Assembly: GCA_017656255.1 (NCBI GenBank)
Contig: JACDOE010000004.1
Location: 124,001 to 188,000 of the forward strand
Direction: 5' to 3'
From: Bacillaceae bacterium
Lineage (GTDB): Bacteria; Bacillota; Bacilli; JACDOE01
Length of the DNA stretch: 64,000 bases
Positions within the stretch are counted from its first letter, which is position 1. Each line of letters opens with the position of its first letter. Positions 8,550 through 16,656 of the stretch are shown piece after piece. A program made the translations under genes and the position numbers. The notes under the pieces are model-generated. The model had not been told where the DNA came from. It saw nothing but the letters and a program-made list of their open reading frames with translations, and did not search any database.

Positions 8550-8573
8550 TGTATGTAAGCCTCATTACATAGG
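8550..8573. promoter_or_regulatory. Operator for the adjacent Crp/Fnr regulator, upstream of osmC
   Basis: The site reads TGTATGTAAG-N4-ATTACATAGG, an inverted repeat with core TGTAA-N6-TTACA. It matches the perfect palindrome at 9259-9282 in 17 of 20 arm positions. It lies upstream of osmC and also covers the last codons of the regulator gene. Confidence 0.65.
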
Positions 8574-9230
8574 GTCCGAATCCTTTCTAATCCAGATACA
8601 TCGGTCCAGCTGCCGGATTTCACCGGAATGGGTGAGTTTGTTCAGGAGGAACGTAACCGTTTCCCGGGTGGAGGCAATCATACCGGCCAGATCTTTATGG
8701 GTCACAAACGGCGGCAGCGGCAGCCACCCATTTTCTTCACGGGAAGGATCCGCCAGTTTTTTCAACTGGAAAAGTAATCGCTCTTCGACTTTTTCATAGG
8801 CCACCTGTTCCAGTACTTCGATGGTTTCTTCCAGCCGGTTGGACAGATAGTGCAACAGAGCCATGGACAACTCGGGAGTTTCCCTGACCGCCTGCTTGAC
8901 TTCACCACGGGAAAGCACGATTACCTCAACATCGGTCAATGCCCGTGCAAACAGACGGCTTTCCCGGTCGGTAAACACATGAAGCAGGTCGATAAAATCT
9001 CCTTCCTGGATGACACCCAGCACACACTCTTTTCCGTTGATATTCAGGTGAAAAATTCGGGCAAATCCTTCTACCATGAGAAAGACTTGATTCTCCTGTT
9101 TCCCGGGTACCTGAATATACTCCCCTTTTTTAAAATGTTGTTTTCGGCCATGCTGCATCCATTCACGGACACACTCTTCAGGAAAAAGATGCAGGAATCT
9201 TGCCGGATAAAAGTGATGTTGTTCTGTCAT
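8565..9230 (-). CDS. Crp/Fnr family transcriptional regulator
   Basis: A 221-residue regulator: N-terminal cyclic-nucleotide-binding-type beta barrel (about 20-130), dimer helix (about 130-150), C-terminal winged helix. The recognition helix is STRETVTFLLNKL, which keeps the Arg-Glu pair of Crp but has Phe where Crp has its second Arg. No N-terminal cysteine cluster is present, so it is not an iron-sulfur FNR. The start is ATG (MTEQHHFYP) behind AAAGGAG; a longer open frame upstream runs through the operator and is rejected. Identical-core palindromes lie upstream of its own gene and of osmC, which suggests that it controls itself, the divergent TusA-like gene and osmC. The signal is unknown. 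Confidence 0.88.
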   Translation of the reverse strand: MTEQHHFYPARFLHLFPEECVREWMQHGRKQHFKKGEYIQVPGKQENQVFLMVEGFARIFHLNINGKECVLGVIQEGDFIDLLHVFTDRESRLFARALTDVEVIVLSRGEVKQAVRETPELSMALLHYLSNRLEETIEVLEQVAYEKVEERLLFQLKKLADPSREENGWLPLPPFVTHKDLAGMIASTRETVTFLLNKLTHSGEIRQLDRCIWIRKDSDPM

Positions 9231-9258
9231 GACAAACTCCTTTATGTTGAATAATAGA

Positions 9259-9282
9259 TGTATGTAAGCATCCTTACATACA
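9259..9282. promoter_or_regulatory. Perfect palindromic operator between crp-like and tusA-like genes
   Basis: TGTATGTAAG-CATC-CTTACATACA is a perfect 10+10 inverted repeat. The core TGTAA-N6-TTACA has the geometry of Crp/Fnr sites (TGTGA-N6-TCACA). It sits in the divergent intergenic region, 29 nt from the regulator start and 62 nt from the TusA-like start, so it can control both. Confidence 0.8.
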
Positions 9283-9344
9283 GTTTCAGCTCGACATGCT
9301 ATTTTTATTTTAACCCCGCAACACTTAACCAAGGAGGCTCACAG

Positions 9345-9572
9345 ATGCAAGAAAATCATGTGCTCGATATCAAAGGTTTTTCCTGTACCATGTTAATCGT
9401 CAAAACAAAAAATGCGATAGACAAACTGAACCCGGGTGACGTGCTCGAGGTTCATACCACCGATAGGGGTGCCGTCAATGATTTGAAAGCATGGACCCGA
9501 TCAGTGGGGCATGAGATCATTGATTTTCAGGAAGAAGATGATGTGTTGAAATTCTGGATTAAAAAAGGGTAA
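9345..9572 (+). CDS. TusA-like sulfur carrier family protein
   Basis: A 75-residue protein with the TusA/SirA two-layer fold pattern: DIKGFSCTMLIVKTKNAIDKL, then GDVLEVHTTDRGAVNDLKAW, then an acidic C-terminus ending in KFWIKKG. The single cysteine stands where TusA has its persulfide-carrying cysteine, but the usual Cys-Pro-x-Pro is Cys-Thr-Met-Leu here, so it belongs to a side branch. It probably passes a sulfane sulfur to a partner such as an OsmC or DsrE-like protein; both kinds are encoded nearby. The start is ATG after AAGGAGG. It is divergent from the Crp/Fnr gene across a shared operator, and a strong terminator follows. Confidence 0.8.
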   Translation: MQENHVLDIKGFSCTMLIVKTKNAIDKLNPGDVLEVHTTDRGAVNDLKAWTRSVGHEIIDFQEEDDVLKFWIKKG

Positions 9573-9598
9573 ACCGCCCTAAAACCCGATTGTAAAAC

Positions 9599-9637
9599 GG
9601 ACATGCCGTCCTGATAAAACGGCATGTCCCTTTTTTT
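9599..9637 (+). terminator. Intrinsic terminator of the tusA-like gene
   Basis: GGACATGCCGT and ACGGCATGTCC form an 11-bp perfect stem with a 9-nt loop followed by CTTTTTTTG. The convergent nsrR gene ends nine bases further on and may use the same hairpin in reverse. Confidence 0.9.
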
Positions 9638-9645
9638 GTCCCGAT

Positions 9646-10092
9646 TCAACAGCGCTTTCCCTGATCGAACAGCCTTTTCAATTCATCCTGATTCTTCAGA
9701 AGGTCTGCCAGCGTATACGAATCCAGTACTTCCAGAAAGGCGGTCAGTGCCTGGTTCAATACATGTTTCAACCGGCAGGCAGGGCTGATGATACACTGAT
9801 TCGCATCAGCATTAAAACATTCCACGAAATTGACATTATCTTCGGTCTGTCGGACCACCCAGCCGATATTGATTTTTTCCGGAGAAAGGGCCAGGCGGAT
9901 CCCTCCGTTACGTCCCCGAATCGTTTGCAGCAGTCCCAGTTTGCCCAGGTGATGGACAATTTTACCCAGGTGGTGGGTAGAAACGCCATATGCACGTGAA
10001 ATTTCATTAATATTTGAGATGGTGCCTTCCGGTTGAGACCCCAGAAAAATCAGGACACGCAGCGAGTAGTCCGTATAACTGGTCAATTGCAT
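9646..10092 (-). CDS. nsrR: Rrf2-family nitric oxide-sensing repressor NsrR
   Basis: A 148-residue Rrf2-type repressor. The N-terminal winged helix (MQLTSYTDYSLRVLIFLG) is followed by three cysteines, C92, C100 and C106, in ECFNADANQC and ISPAC, the ligands of the NO-sensitive iron-sulfur cluster in NsrR. The match is close to NsrR and not IscR because of the NFVECF start of the cluster region. It faces away from a truncated haemoglobin gene, and the intergenic region holds a textbook NsrR palindrome, so it very likely represses the haemoglobin gene and itself until nitric oxide damages the cluster. Confidence 0.92.
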   Translation of the reverse strand: MQLTSYTDYSLRVLIFLGSQPEGTISNINEISRAYGVSTHHLGKIVHHLGKLGLLQTIRGRNGGIRLALSPEKINIGWVVRQTEDNVNFVECFNADANQCIISPACRLKHVLNQALTAFLEVLDSYTLADLLKNQDELKRLFDQGKRC

Positions 10093-10183
10093 CCGTATGC
10101 TCCCCCTTCAATCCACTAACAGATCCTTTATTCTGATTGTAAACAAAGTGCCGCAAAGAATAAATGTCATACAATTTTCATAA

Positions 10184-10206
10184 AACATGTATTTAAAATA
10201 CATCTT
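10184..10206. promoter_or_regulatory. NsrR operator
   Basis: The core ATGTATTTAAAATACAT is a perfect 8-1-8 palindrome, and flanking AAC/CTT bases extend the match to the known NsrR consensus (two ATGCATTT-like arms around one base). It overlaps the -35 region of the promoter for the haemoglobin gene. Confidence 0.88.
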
Positions 10207-10213
10207 TTAATTT

Positions 10214-10219
10214 TATAAT
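10214..10219 (+). promoter_or_regulatory. Promoter -10 element of the truncated haemoglobin gene
   Basis: TATAAT lies 51 nt before the start codon. The -35 position falls inside the NsrR palindrome, so bound NsrR would block RNA polymerase. Confidence 0.65.
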
Positions 10220-10270
10220 GGGACTGTATGGGGACCATTATGACATCTTTAGAAAAGAGGAGGATATCAC

Positions 10271-10645
10271 ATGGCAACATTGTATGAAAGACTGGGAGGA
10301 CAGGAAGCGATCGCAAAAGTGGTGGATTATTTTTATGATCGTATACTTGCCGATGATCAAGTGAATCATTATTTTAAAAACACGGATATGAACAAACAAC
10401 GGAGACATCAGGCCCTTTTTATCACCTATGCCACAGGTGGACCCAATCAATACCCGGGTCTGGACATGAAAAAAGCCCACGAAGGTATGGGCATTTCCGA
10501 TAAAGATTTCGATGCGATCGTCAATCATCTGGCAGCAGCCCTCAAGCATTTCGACGTGGATGATGAAACTATTCAGGAAGTAGCGGCCAGTCTGGAACCG
10601 TTAAGAAAAGACATTGTTGAAAAACCTTCTTATGCCACTTCTTAA
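10271..10645 (+). CDS. Group I truncated haemoglobin
   Basis: A 124-residue haem protein of the trHbN group. Expected residues are visible: the FY pair at the B helix (about 21-22) with the distal Tyr, the double glycine in YATGGPNQY, and the proximal His in KKAHEGMGI (H70). Group I truncated haemoglobins oxidise nitric oxide to nitrate with oxygen. The divergent nsrR and the operator between them show a nitric oxide defence role here. The start is ATG behind GAGGAGG. A bidirectional-looking terminator follows, so it is a single-gene unit. Confidence 0.95.
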   Translation: MATLYERLGGQEAIAKVVDYFYDRILADDQVNHYFKNTDMNKQRRHQALFITYATGGPNQYPGLDMKKAHEGMGISDKDFDAIVNHLAAALKHFDVDDETIQEVAASLEPLRKDIVEKPSYATS

Positions 10646-10657
10646 AGAAAAAAGAAC

Positions 10658-10690
10658 GGCTTCCGCTCCATCGGCGGAAGCCTTTTTGTT
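10658..10690 (+). terminator. Intrinsic terminator of the haemoglobin gene
   Basis: GGCTTCCGC and GCGGAAGCC form a 9-bp stem with a 7-nt loop followed by TTTTTGTT. The convergent permease gene ends inside it. Confidence 0.88.
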
Positions 10691-11690
10691 AATTCAACAT
10701 ATCCTGACGCGTAAAGACCATAAAGGCGACCACAAAAGAGGCCAGTGCCCAGGCGGCGAGGTTGATCAGGGAGAAACTCATCGTTAACCCTTCCAGAGGC
10801 GGCATCTGACCGGACAGATAATCCGTCAGATCCAGATTGACACTGTAAATATACTTGGCCTGTTCCCAGGCTGTGGCAAATTCACTCAGAATCCCGCCGG
10901 CGATCAGGCTGGCCAGCATAATCCCCATGGCAGCCGGCGTACTCCGGATCAGCACGGATACCATAAACGAGATGGTTCCCACTACAACACTGACAAACCA
11001 CCCCAGCCCGAAGGCCATCAGGATGTATTTCCACTGGGGAACCAGGTGAACGAATTCGGTGTTCAAACTGCCGTTCTCCACCACAAATCCGGTCAGGACC
11101 GGCATGTTCCAGCCGGAGTAGCCGAACACCACCCCGGCGATCAGATACGAAATGATCCCCACCAGCAGAATCAACAGGGATATATACAGCAACATCGTCA
11201 CATATTTGCTGAGTAAAATTTTCCACCGCCTGACCGGCCGGGTTAACAATAATTTGATCGTCCCTTCACTCCGTTCACCGGACACAATATCAATGGCAAC
11301 AATCATAACCAGCAGCGGAATAAAGAGGTTGATCCCCCGTTCCATAAACTCCCTGACAAACGTTGGTGCTCCCGGGGCATTGGGATTAATGTCATGTTCC
11401 AGATAATACTGTTGCTGCTCCATCCGTATTTTAAGCCAGTTCCGCCAGTCCTCCGGAATGCGGGAACTGTTAAGGCGGTTCTGGGTATCAATAATCTGTT
11501 GCTGCAGCGCGACCCGCCAGTCACTGGTCCCGAGCCGTTCGACCAGCGTCTGGACTTCTTTATACTGGGCATACACAAACATCGGGATTAAAACCAGCAA
11601 AATCAGGATAACAATCGCCAGTCTTTTTTTGCGATAAATCTTTTCGGCTTCATTCCAGACCAATCTGAGAAACTCACGCAATGCCTTCAC
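10689..11690 (-). CDS. ABC-2 family exporter permease
   Basis: A 333-residue membrane subunit with a basic N-terminal tail, one helix at about 25-43, a roughly 80-residue external segment, then five more helices. GERSEGTIKLLLTRPVRRWKILLSKY after the second helix is the characteristic cytoplasmic coupling loop of the bacitracin/lantibiotic-resistance (BcrB-like) permeases. It overlaps the ATPase gene by 17 nt, and together they form a second exporter in this region. The substrate is unknown; resistance to an envelope-active compound is the usual role for this group. Confidence 0.85.
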   Translation of the reverse strand: MKALREFLRLVWNEAEKIYRKKRLAIVILILLVLIPMFVYAQYKEVQTLVERLGTSDWRVALQQQIIDTQNRLNSSRIPEDWRNWLKIRMEQQQYYLEHDINPNAPGAPTFVREFMERGINLFIPLLVMIVAIDIVSGERSEGTIKLLLTRPVRRWKILLSKYVTMLLYISLLILLVGIISYLIAGVVFGYSGWNMPVLTGFVVENGSLNTEFVHLVPQWKYILMAFGLGWFVSVVVGTISFMVSVLIRSTPAAMGIMLASLIAGGILSEFATAWEQAKYIYSVNLDLTDYLSGQMPPLEGLTMSFSLINLAAWALASFVVAFMVFTRQDMLN

Positions 11691-12618
11691 CCCCGGTCAG
11701 TTCCATAAAGAGATCCTCCAGGGTCACCACGACGGGACGAACACCGTCAACCTCAATGTCCTGTTCGACAAGCTTGCTCACGATAAAGGAAATGCGATCC
11801 GGTGGCATCCGGCAGATTAATTTATCCTCTTCCTCCTGCCGAACCTCCCGGATATCCTCCTGTGATTCCAGGAACCGGCGGGCTTTGTCCGCCGGGCGAA
11901 CCGTCCACTCCACTTTATCGATGGCCGAGTTGACCAGTTCTTCGATGGTGGAAACGGTGATCATTTTGCCGTGCTGTATAATGGCGACACGATCACATAA
12001 CATCTGCACTTCACTTAAAAGATGGCTGGAGATAAAAACACTGATGTTCTCCTGCTCCACCAGGTTGCGAATAAATTCACGCATTTCACGGATTCCGGCA
12101 GGGTCCAGGCCATTGGTCGGCTCATCGAGAATCAGCAGGCGCGGCTTGCCCAGAAGCGCCTGGGCAATTCCGAGACGCTGCTTCATTCCCAGCGAATAGG
12201 TTTTCACCCTGTCATGGATCCGCTTTTCCAGATTGACCAGGCGCACCAGTTCATGAATTCGTTCCTCCGGTACATCCCCCAGCATTCGCGAGAATTGCTT
12301 CAAATTTTCCCAGCCGGTCATAAACGAATAAAGCTCGGGATTTTCCACGATGCTGCCGATCTCCCGCATCGCCTCGCGAAAAGAAGACCTCACATCGTAT
12401 CCCCCGATGGAGATCGTTCCACCGGTCGGCCGGATCAGACCAACCAACATGCGGATCGTTGTCGTCTTCCCCGCTCCGTTGGGCCCGAGAAAACCGAACA
12501 CTTCCCCCTGATACACATCAAAAGACAGATCTTCTACCAGTGTCTTTTTGCCGATCTTTTTGGTCAGATCCCGAACTGACAGTACCACATCTTGTGCCTG
12601 TTCACTCATCACGCTCAT
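11674..12618 (-). CDS. ABC transporter ATP-binding protein (BcrA-like)
   Basis: A 314-residue ATPase with GFLGPNGAGKTTTIRML (Walker A), YSLGMKQRLGIAQ (signature; the second residue is Leu not Gly, as is usual in BcrA-type proteins), LLILDEPTNGLDPAG (Walker B) and SSHLLSEV (switch). Two starts are possible, MSVMSEQ and MSEQ three codons later, both overlapping the end of the SGNH hydrolase gene. It pairs with the overlapping permease downstream, so SGNH hydrolase, ATPase and permease are one operon. Confidence 0.88.
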   Translation of the reverse strand: MSVMSEQAQDVVLSVRDLTKKIGKKTLVEDLSFDVYQGEVFGFLGPNGAGKTTTIRMLVGLIRPTGGTISIGGYDVRSSFREAMREIGSIVENPELYSFMTGWENLKQFSRMLGDVPEERIHELVRLVNLEKRIHDRVKTYSLGMKQRLGIAQALLGKPRLLILDEPTNGLDPAGIREMREFIRNLVEQENISVFISSHLLSEVQMLCDRVAIIQHGKMITVSTIEELVNSAIDKVEWTVRPADKARRFLESQEDIREVRQEEEDKLICRMPPDRISFIVSKLVEQDIEVDGVRPVVVTLEDLFMELTGGEGIA

Positions 12619-13426
12619 CCTCTCTCCGGTTCTGATCCAGATCAATCATGATTCTTTCAAGCACCCTGGTGGCGATAAGCTCATATCCTTCTGCACTGGG
12701 GTGAAAATGGTCCGTATAAAGCAACCGGTCGGTCTGCCCCCGAAACAGGTCAAATACCGGAACATAATAAACCCGGTCATGGCTCAGAACCATCTTTTCC
12801 AGATTGGCATTCCAGTTCTGCACGATCGCAGCAGAATTCGTCAGCTCCGGTATGTCTTCAAATGGATTATACAAACCGATCCAGTAAATCGGGCTGTCCG
12901 GATTGACGGCACGAATCAGGTCCAGAATCCGGGCTGCATTTTCAGAAAAACCCTCCACATCGCCCCGGTACTGCGAAAAGTCAATTGTATCCAGTTCGTC
13001 CCACCCGGGGTGCAGGTCATTTCCCCCGATGGTCAACACGATCACATCAGCCCGGCTGAGTGCATATTGAATGCCGTCCTGCTGAAGCTGATCTATCAAA
13101 TCCTCACTGGTGGCTCCACTGACCGCCAGATTATTGACAGAGAGACGCCATCCTTCTTCCTGCTCCAGTGCCTGCTTGACTCTGCCGACATAACCCATTC
13201 CTTCCCGATCACCCACTCCGCGGGTAATAGAATCTCCCAGAAAGACCATGTTCAATTTGTCATCCTCCGGGTTCAAAGGAGGTGTGTCTTCCTCCGGTTT
13301 AGCCATGTCTGACGATTGCGGGAATAATACATCGGCTACCCCGATGACAAAGCCGTATAGAAACAAACCCAGTGACATCACTGACAGGATGACAACGATG
13401 GATAATGTGATGCGATTTCTGTTCAT
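12602..13426 (-). CDS. SGNH/GDSL-type esterase, membrane-anchored
   Basis: A 274-residue hydrolase with one N-terminal helix (about 9-29), so the enzyme faces outward. Block I is FLGDSITRGVGD with the nucleophilic Ser, block III is IGGNDLHPG, and block V is DHFHPSAEGY with the catalytic Asp-x-x-His. This group acts on lipids or acetylated polysaccharides; the substrate is not evident. Its stop overlaps the ATPase start, so it is co-expressed with the exporter and may act on the exported product or on the envelope. Confidence 0.88.
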   Translation of the reverse strand: MNRNRITLSIVVILSVMSLGLFLYGFVIGVADVLFPQSSDMAKPEEDTPPLNPEDDKLNMVFLGDSITRGVGDREGMGYVGRVKQALEQEEGWRLSVNNLAVSGATSEDLIDQLQQDGIQYALSRADVIVLTIGGNDLHPGWDELDTIDFSQYRGDVEGFSENAARILDLIRAVNPDSPIYWIGLYNPFEDIPELTNSAAIVQNWNANLEKMVLSHDRVYYVPVFDLFRGQTDRLLYTDHFHPSAEGYELIATRVLERIMIDLDQNRREDERDE

Positions 13427-13471
13427 GCCTCACCCCTCCCATCCACGTTTAAATCTGCAAAAGATTCAGGG

Positions 13472-14032
13472 CTACTTCCTTTGCTCGTGTGATTGGGCTT
13501 CCTTTAACAGACGAATCATCTGATCCGGTTCCCGTTCCACCAGCACCCGATTCCGGACTTCACGGCGCAAAAAATCTTCCTCCACCATATGATCCAGTAA
13601 GTCCAGCAACTGACCGTAATAATCATGGACATTCAATAAGCCAAAGGGCTTTTGATGCTCGCCGATGGCATTCCAGGTATAGATTTCAAAGAACTCTTCC
13701 AGCGTTCCGATGCCGCCGGGCATGGCGATAAACCCGTCTGAGAGCTCATACATCAGGGCTTTGCGTTCATGCATGTTATGTACCACGTGAAGATCAGTCA
13801 GCTTCTGATGGGCAATTTCCCGCTCCATCAGAGACCGGGGAATCACCCCGATGACATCGCCCCCTCCCTCCAATACCGCCTCGGCCAGGATGCCCATCAA
13901 CCCGATGCCGGATCCACCGTAAACGAGACCGATATGTTGCCGTGCCAGCGCCTTTCCCATTTCTCTGGCTGCCTCTTGATAAACCGGTTTTACGCCACTT
14001 CTTGAACCGCAAAATATGCAAATTCGATTCAC
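13472..14032 (-). CDS. LOG family protein (TIGR00730 Rossmann fold)
   Basis: A 186-residue nucleotide-binding protein. FCGSRSG near the start, GGSGIGLMG, and the hallmark PGGIGTLEEFFE motif are all present. LOG proteins hydrolyse nucleoside 5'-monophosphates (AMP or cytokinin ribotides) to base and ribose phosphate; B. subtilis YvdD is a homologue. It lies 45 nt upstream of the SGNH hydrolase gene on the same strand and may be the first gene of that transcript. Confidence 0.9.
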   Translation of the reverse strand: MNRICIFCGSRSGVKPVYQEAAREMGKALARQHIGLVYGGSGIGLMGILAEAVLEGGGDVIGVIPRSLMEREIAHQKLTDLHVVHNMHERKALMYELSDGFIAMPGGIGTLEEFFEIYTWNAIGEHQKPFGLLNVHDYYGQLLDLLDHMVEEDFLRREVRNRVLVEREPDQMIRLLKEAQSHEQRK

Positions 14033-14216
14033 TTTAAGATTACCTCCGTGTTCGTCCTGAGTCAGTCCACATAAACTATTTTATCCAGAAATCTATCATA
14101 TCCTTCTTATAACAAAACTTGAAACAAGACAATTTCATGTCTTTTTAGTATCATTAAATATACAGTTTTTTGATTACGTTGCAACTGACGTCTGCACCTT
14201 TTAAGGAGGAATGACC

Positions 14217-14564
14217 ATGGATCCCATCGTTCCTGACCGTATCCAGAAGGAACTGGATCGATTCTCCAAACAGGATGTTTATATTCATCTTGAGACAACC
14301 AATGGCGCCTATGCCAGCCATCATGACGAAAAAGCGATCAATGTCGGGGCCTATATACGAAACGCCAGAATCCAATATAGTCGTGGAAAAATCAGAGGAG
14401 ACGGCCCCTACCGCGTCGGACTTAAAATGGAGTCCGGCTGGGTTTACGCGGAAGGGTTGACACACGGCGAAGTCGACCCGAAAGGTAGACTTCTGTTGGC
14501 GGGCCATAACCGGGAAGGAAAGTTGACAGTAGCCCTTCAGCTCAGTTTCGAGCCATTTGAATAA
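14217..14564 (+). CDS. yojF: YojF family protein (DUF1806)
   Basis: A 115-residue protein of the small YojF family, known in Bacillus from its constant pairing with bshB2. The conserved core EKAINVGAYIRNARIQYSRG and GPYRVGLKMESGWVYAEGLT is present. The biochemical role is not known to me; pairing with bshB2 suggests a part in bacillithiol metabolism. Two ATGs lie close together; the second is chosen because AAGGAGGA touches the first. The gene is 49 nt upstream of bshB2. Confidence 0.88.
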   Translation: MDPIVPDRIQKELDRFSKQDVYIHLETTNGAYASHHDEKAINVGAYIRNARIQYSRGKIRGDGPYRVGLKMESGWVYAEGLTHGEVDPKGRLLLAGHNREGKLTVALQLSFEPFE

Positions 14565-14613
14565 GCCGCTATTGAAACGAACAGGTCGATTAGGGGAAAG
14601 GAGTGTGCCCAAA

Positions 14614-15279
14614 ATGAACAAACATCTGCTGGTTATTTTTCCTCATCCCGATGATGAATCGTTCGGGGCGTCGGGTACCATTGCCCATTACCGCAGGGAA
14701 GGTATTCCGGTCACCTATGTATGCGCCACCCTGGGTGAAATGGGAAGGGGCATGGGCAATCCACCATTTGCCAATCGGGAAACCCTTCCGCAGATCAGAA
14801 AAAAAGAACTGGAAGAGGCATGTCGCGTTCTGGATATCCAGGACCTGCGACTGCTGGGCCTTCGCGATAAAACACTGGAATTTGAAGATCTGGATGAACT
14901 GGCCGATCGTATCGGGGCCATCATTCAAGAGATTGACCCGCATTTGATCATGACGTTTTATCCGGGATACAGCGTTCATCCCGACCATGACACCTGCGGC
15001 GCCGCCGTCATCCGCGCTGTGGAAAAGATGCCGGCAGACAAGCGGCCGACGGTTCACTGTGTGGCCTTCTCCAAAAACTGCGTCGATGAACTGGGAAAAG
15101 CCGATGTAGTCCGGGATGTTTCGGATGTCGAAGACAAAAAGGTAGCGGCAATCAAGGCACACCGTTCCCAGGTGGAAGGATATCGTGGCGGGCTGAAAGA
15201 AAAGCTGGACAACAAAGACCCGGAAACGATGCGGTGGTTATTGAAGGAACGGTTCTGGACGTATCGATTTGATCGTTAG
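14614..15279 (+). CDS. bshB2: Bacillithiol biosynthesis deacetylase BshB2
   Basis: A 221-residue zinc deacetylase of the LmbE/PIG-L family that removes acetyl from GlcNAc-malate (or from bacillithiol conjugates) in the bacillithiol pathway. The zinc and catalytic motifs PHPDDE (10-15) and HPDH (in YSVHPDHDTCG) are intact, and ATLGEMGRGMGNPP is the family-specific substrate loop. The start is ATG behind GGAAAGGAG. It shares a transcript with yojF. It implies that bacillithiol is the main low-molecular-weight thiol here. Confidence 0.93.
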   Translation: MNKHLLVIFPHPDDESFGASGTIAHYRREGIPVTYVCATLGEMGRGMGNPPFANRETLPQIRKKELEEACRVLDIQDLRLLGLRDKTLEFEDLDELADRIGAIIQEIDPHLIMTFYPGYSVHPDHDTCGAAVIRAVEKMPADKRPTVHCVAFSKNCVDELGKADVVRDVSDVEDKKVAAIKAHRSQVEGYRGGLKEKLDNKDPETMRWLLKERFWTYRFDR

Positions 15280-15291
15280 AGAAATAGTGAT

Positions 15292-15750
15292 TTAATCTGA
15301 GAGAGATTTTTGAAACAACGTCAGGGACAGTCCCGGTTTCACCTTTTTTTCTCCTGTATTTATAAATCCATGACGACGGTACAATTGTTTGGCCGGTTCA
15401 TTTCGGCTGCCTGTTGAAACGATGATTGTCCGGACCGCCGGGTTTGATTTCTCTACAAACTGAAGAAGTTCACCGGCAATTCCCCGGCGGAAATAATCGG
15501 GATGAACCATTAGCCGGTGAATGTCGAGAACAGACCCCTCCGCTTTGTAAGCCATGACGCCGACCAGTTTTTGTTCATCAAAATACCCGTAGAAAACCTC
15601 CCCGCTTGCCTGGAGGTCGTTTATTGATTCTTTCAGTGGAGGAATATCGTCCGTACCGAGCCATTTCGCTTCAATCCGATAAGCCAACCGCTGAAGGTGA
15701 AGCACTTCTTTGGCCCGGTCCGGGTGGTGGATGTCAATCTGACGAATCAT
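15292..15750 (-). CDS. GNAT family N-acetyltransferase
   Basis: A 152-residue acetyltransferase. The acetyl-CoA loop VHPDYFRRGIAGELL matches the GNAT motif A (RxxGxA variant), followed by motif B with QLYRRHGFINTGEK. The substrate is not predictable. The start is ATG (MIRQIDIHH) behind GGAAGGGAGG; the longer open frame upstream runs into the methyltransferase gene. It is convergent with bshB2, with only 12 nt between the stops. Confidence 0.85.
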   Translation of the reverse strand: MIRQIDIHHPDRAKEVLHLQRLAYRIEAKWLGTDDIPPLKESINDLQASGEVFYGYFDEQKLVGVMAYKAEGSVLDIHRLMVHPDYFRRGIAGELLQFVEKSNPAVRTIIVSTGSRNEPAKQLYRRHGFINTGEKKVKPGLSLTLFQKSLSD

Positions 15751-15790
15751 GATTTTTCCTCCCTTCCTCCACACAGTGCTTACCCACTGG

Positions 15791-16597
15791 CTACCGGAGT
15801 ATCGACCCTTCTTTCTCATCTTCAGATTGGATCTTTTCCCGTACTCGGGGCTTGAGATTGGTAAATACCCATTGCTGAAACAAATCTTTTTTCTCCTGCG
15901 GGGTCAGATAATAGTTATCCCCCGATTCAATTCGGGCACGCCGCGTGATCTCATAAAGCGTGACAGCGGCTGCTACAGATATATTGAGGCTCTGGACAAA
16001 CCCCCGCATGGGGATGATAAATTTCCCGTCCGCCAGCTCTGCCGCTTCGCTCGATATCCCGTTGTGTTCATTCCCGAACAGAAGTGCCGTGGGCTTCGAG
16101 AGATCTACATCATCAATCGACTCGGAATCATCCCCCAGATAGCTGGCCAGGACCTGATATCCCTCTGCTTTCAAATCTTTGACAGCCGTTTCGATGTCCG
16201 GCTTCCGGTCAATTGTCACCCATTTATGGGCACTCTGCGTGACTTTTTTGTTGGGTTGAAAAGGTGCTGACCCTACCACAACCGATATATTCTGAATCCC
16301 GAACGCTTCCGCAGACCTCAGGACCGCCGCCTGATTATGTCCGTCATCCACCGCTTCCAGTACGACGGACACATACCGGGTTCGCTCCTGCAATACCTGG
16401 TAAAGGCGTTTCAGGCGTTCGGGACGAATCATGCTCCAGACCGGTCGATCCTCTTCCCTGAGGTATCCTTCTTTAATCAATTGCTGGTAAAAGGCTTCAG
16501 CTTCTTCTTCCGACATTCTGGGAATCATCGGTTCACGCACGATGGGTTCCCCCTTTCCGTTCGATAACGGTTCCGATAATTTTAACATTTGCCTCAT
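15791..16597 (-). CDS. TrmH/SpoU family RNA 2'-O-methyltransferase
   Basis: A 268-residue SAM-dependent RNA methyltransferase with the trefoil-knot SPOUT fold. Motif 1 surrounds the Asn/Arg of GHNQAAVLRSAEAFG, motif 2 is LLFGNEHNGIS, and motif 3 is IPMRGFVQSLNISVAAAVTLYE. ERTRYVSVVLEAVDDGHN resembles the TrmH branch that makes Gm18 in tRNA, so TrmH is the likely activity; a 23S rRNA methyltransferase cannot be excluded. An ATG three codons downstream (MLKLSEP) is an equally possible start. Confidence 0.88.
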   Translation of the reverse strand: MRQMLKLSEPLSNGKGEPIVREPMIPRMSEEEAEAFYQQLIKEGYLREEDRPVWSMIRPERLKRLYQVLQERTRYVSVVLEAVDDGHNQAAVLRSAEAFGIQNISVVVGSAPFQPNKKVTQSAHKWVTIDRKPDIETAVKDLKAEGYQVLASYLGDDSESIDDVDLSKPTALLFGNEHNGISSEAAELADGKFIIPMRGFVQSLNISVAAAVTLYEITRRARIESGDNYYLTPQEKKDLFQQWVFTNLKPRVREKIQSEDEKEGSILR

Positions 16598-16656
16598 TCA
16601 AGATACAACGGTCTGGCAAAAAAATCAATTTTTTATCCGGAATACGTAGGATTGAA

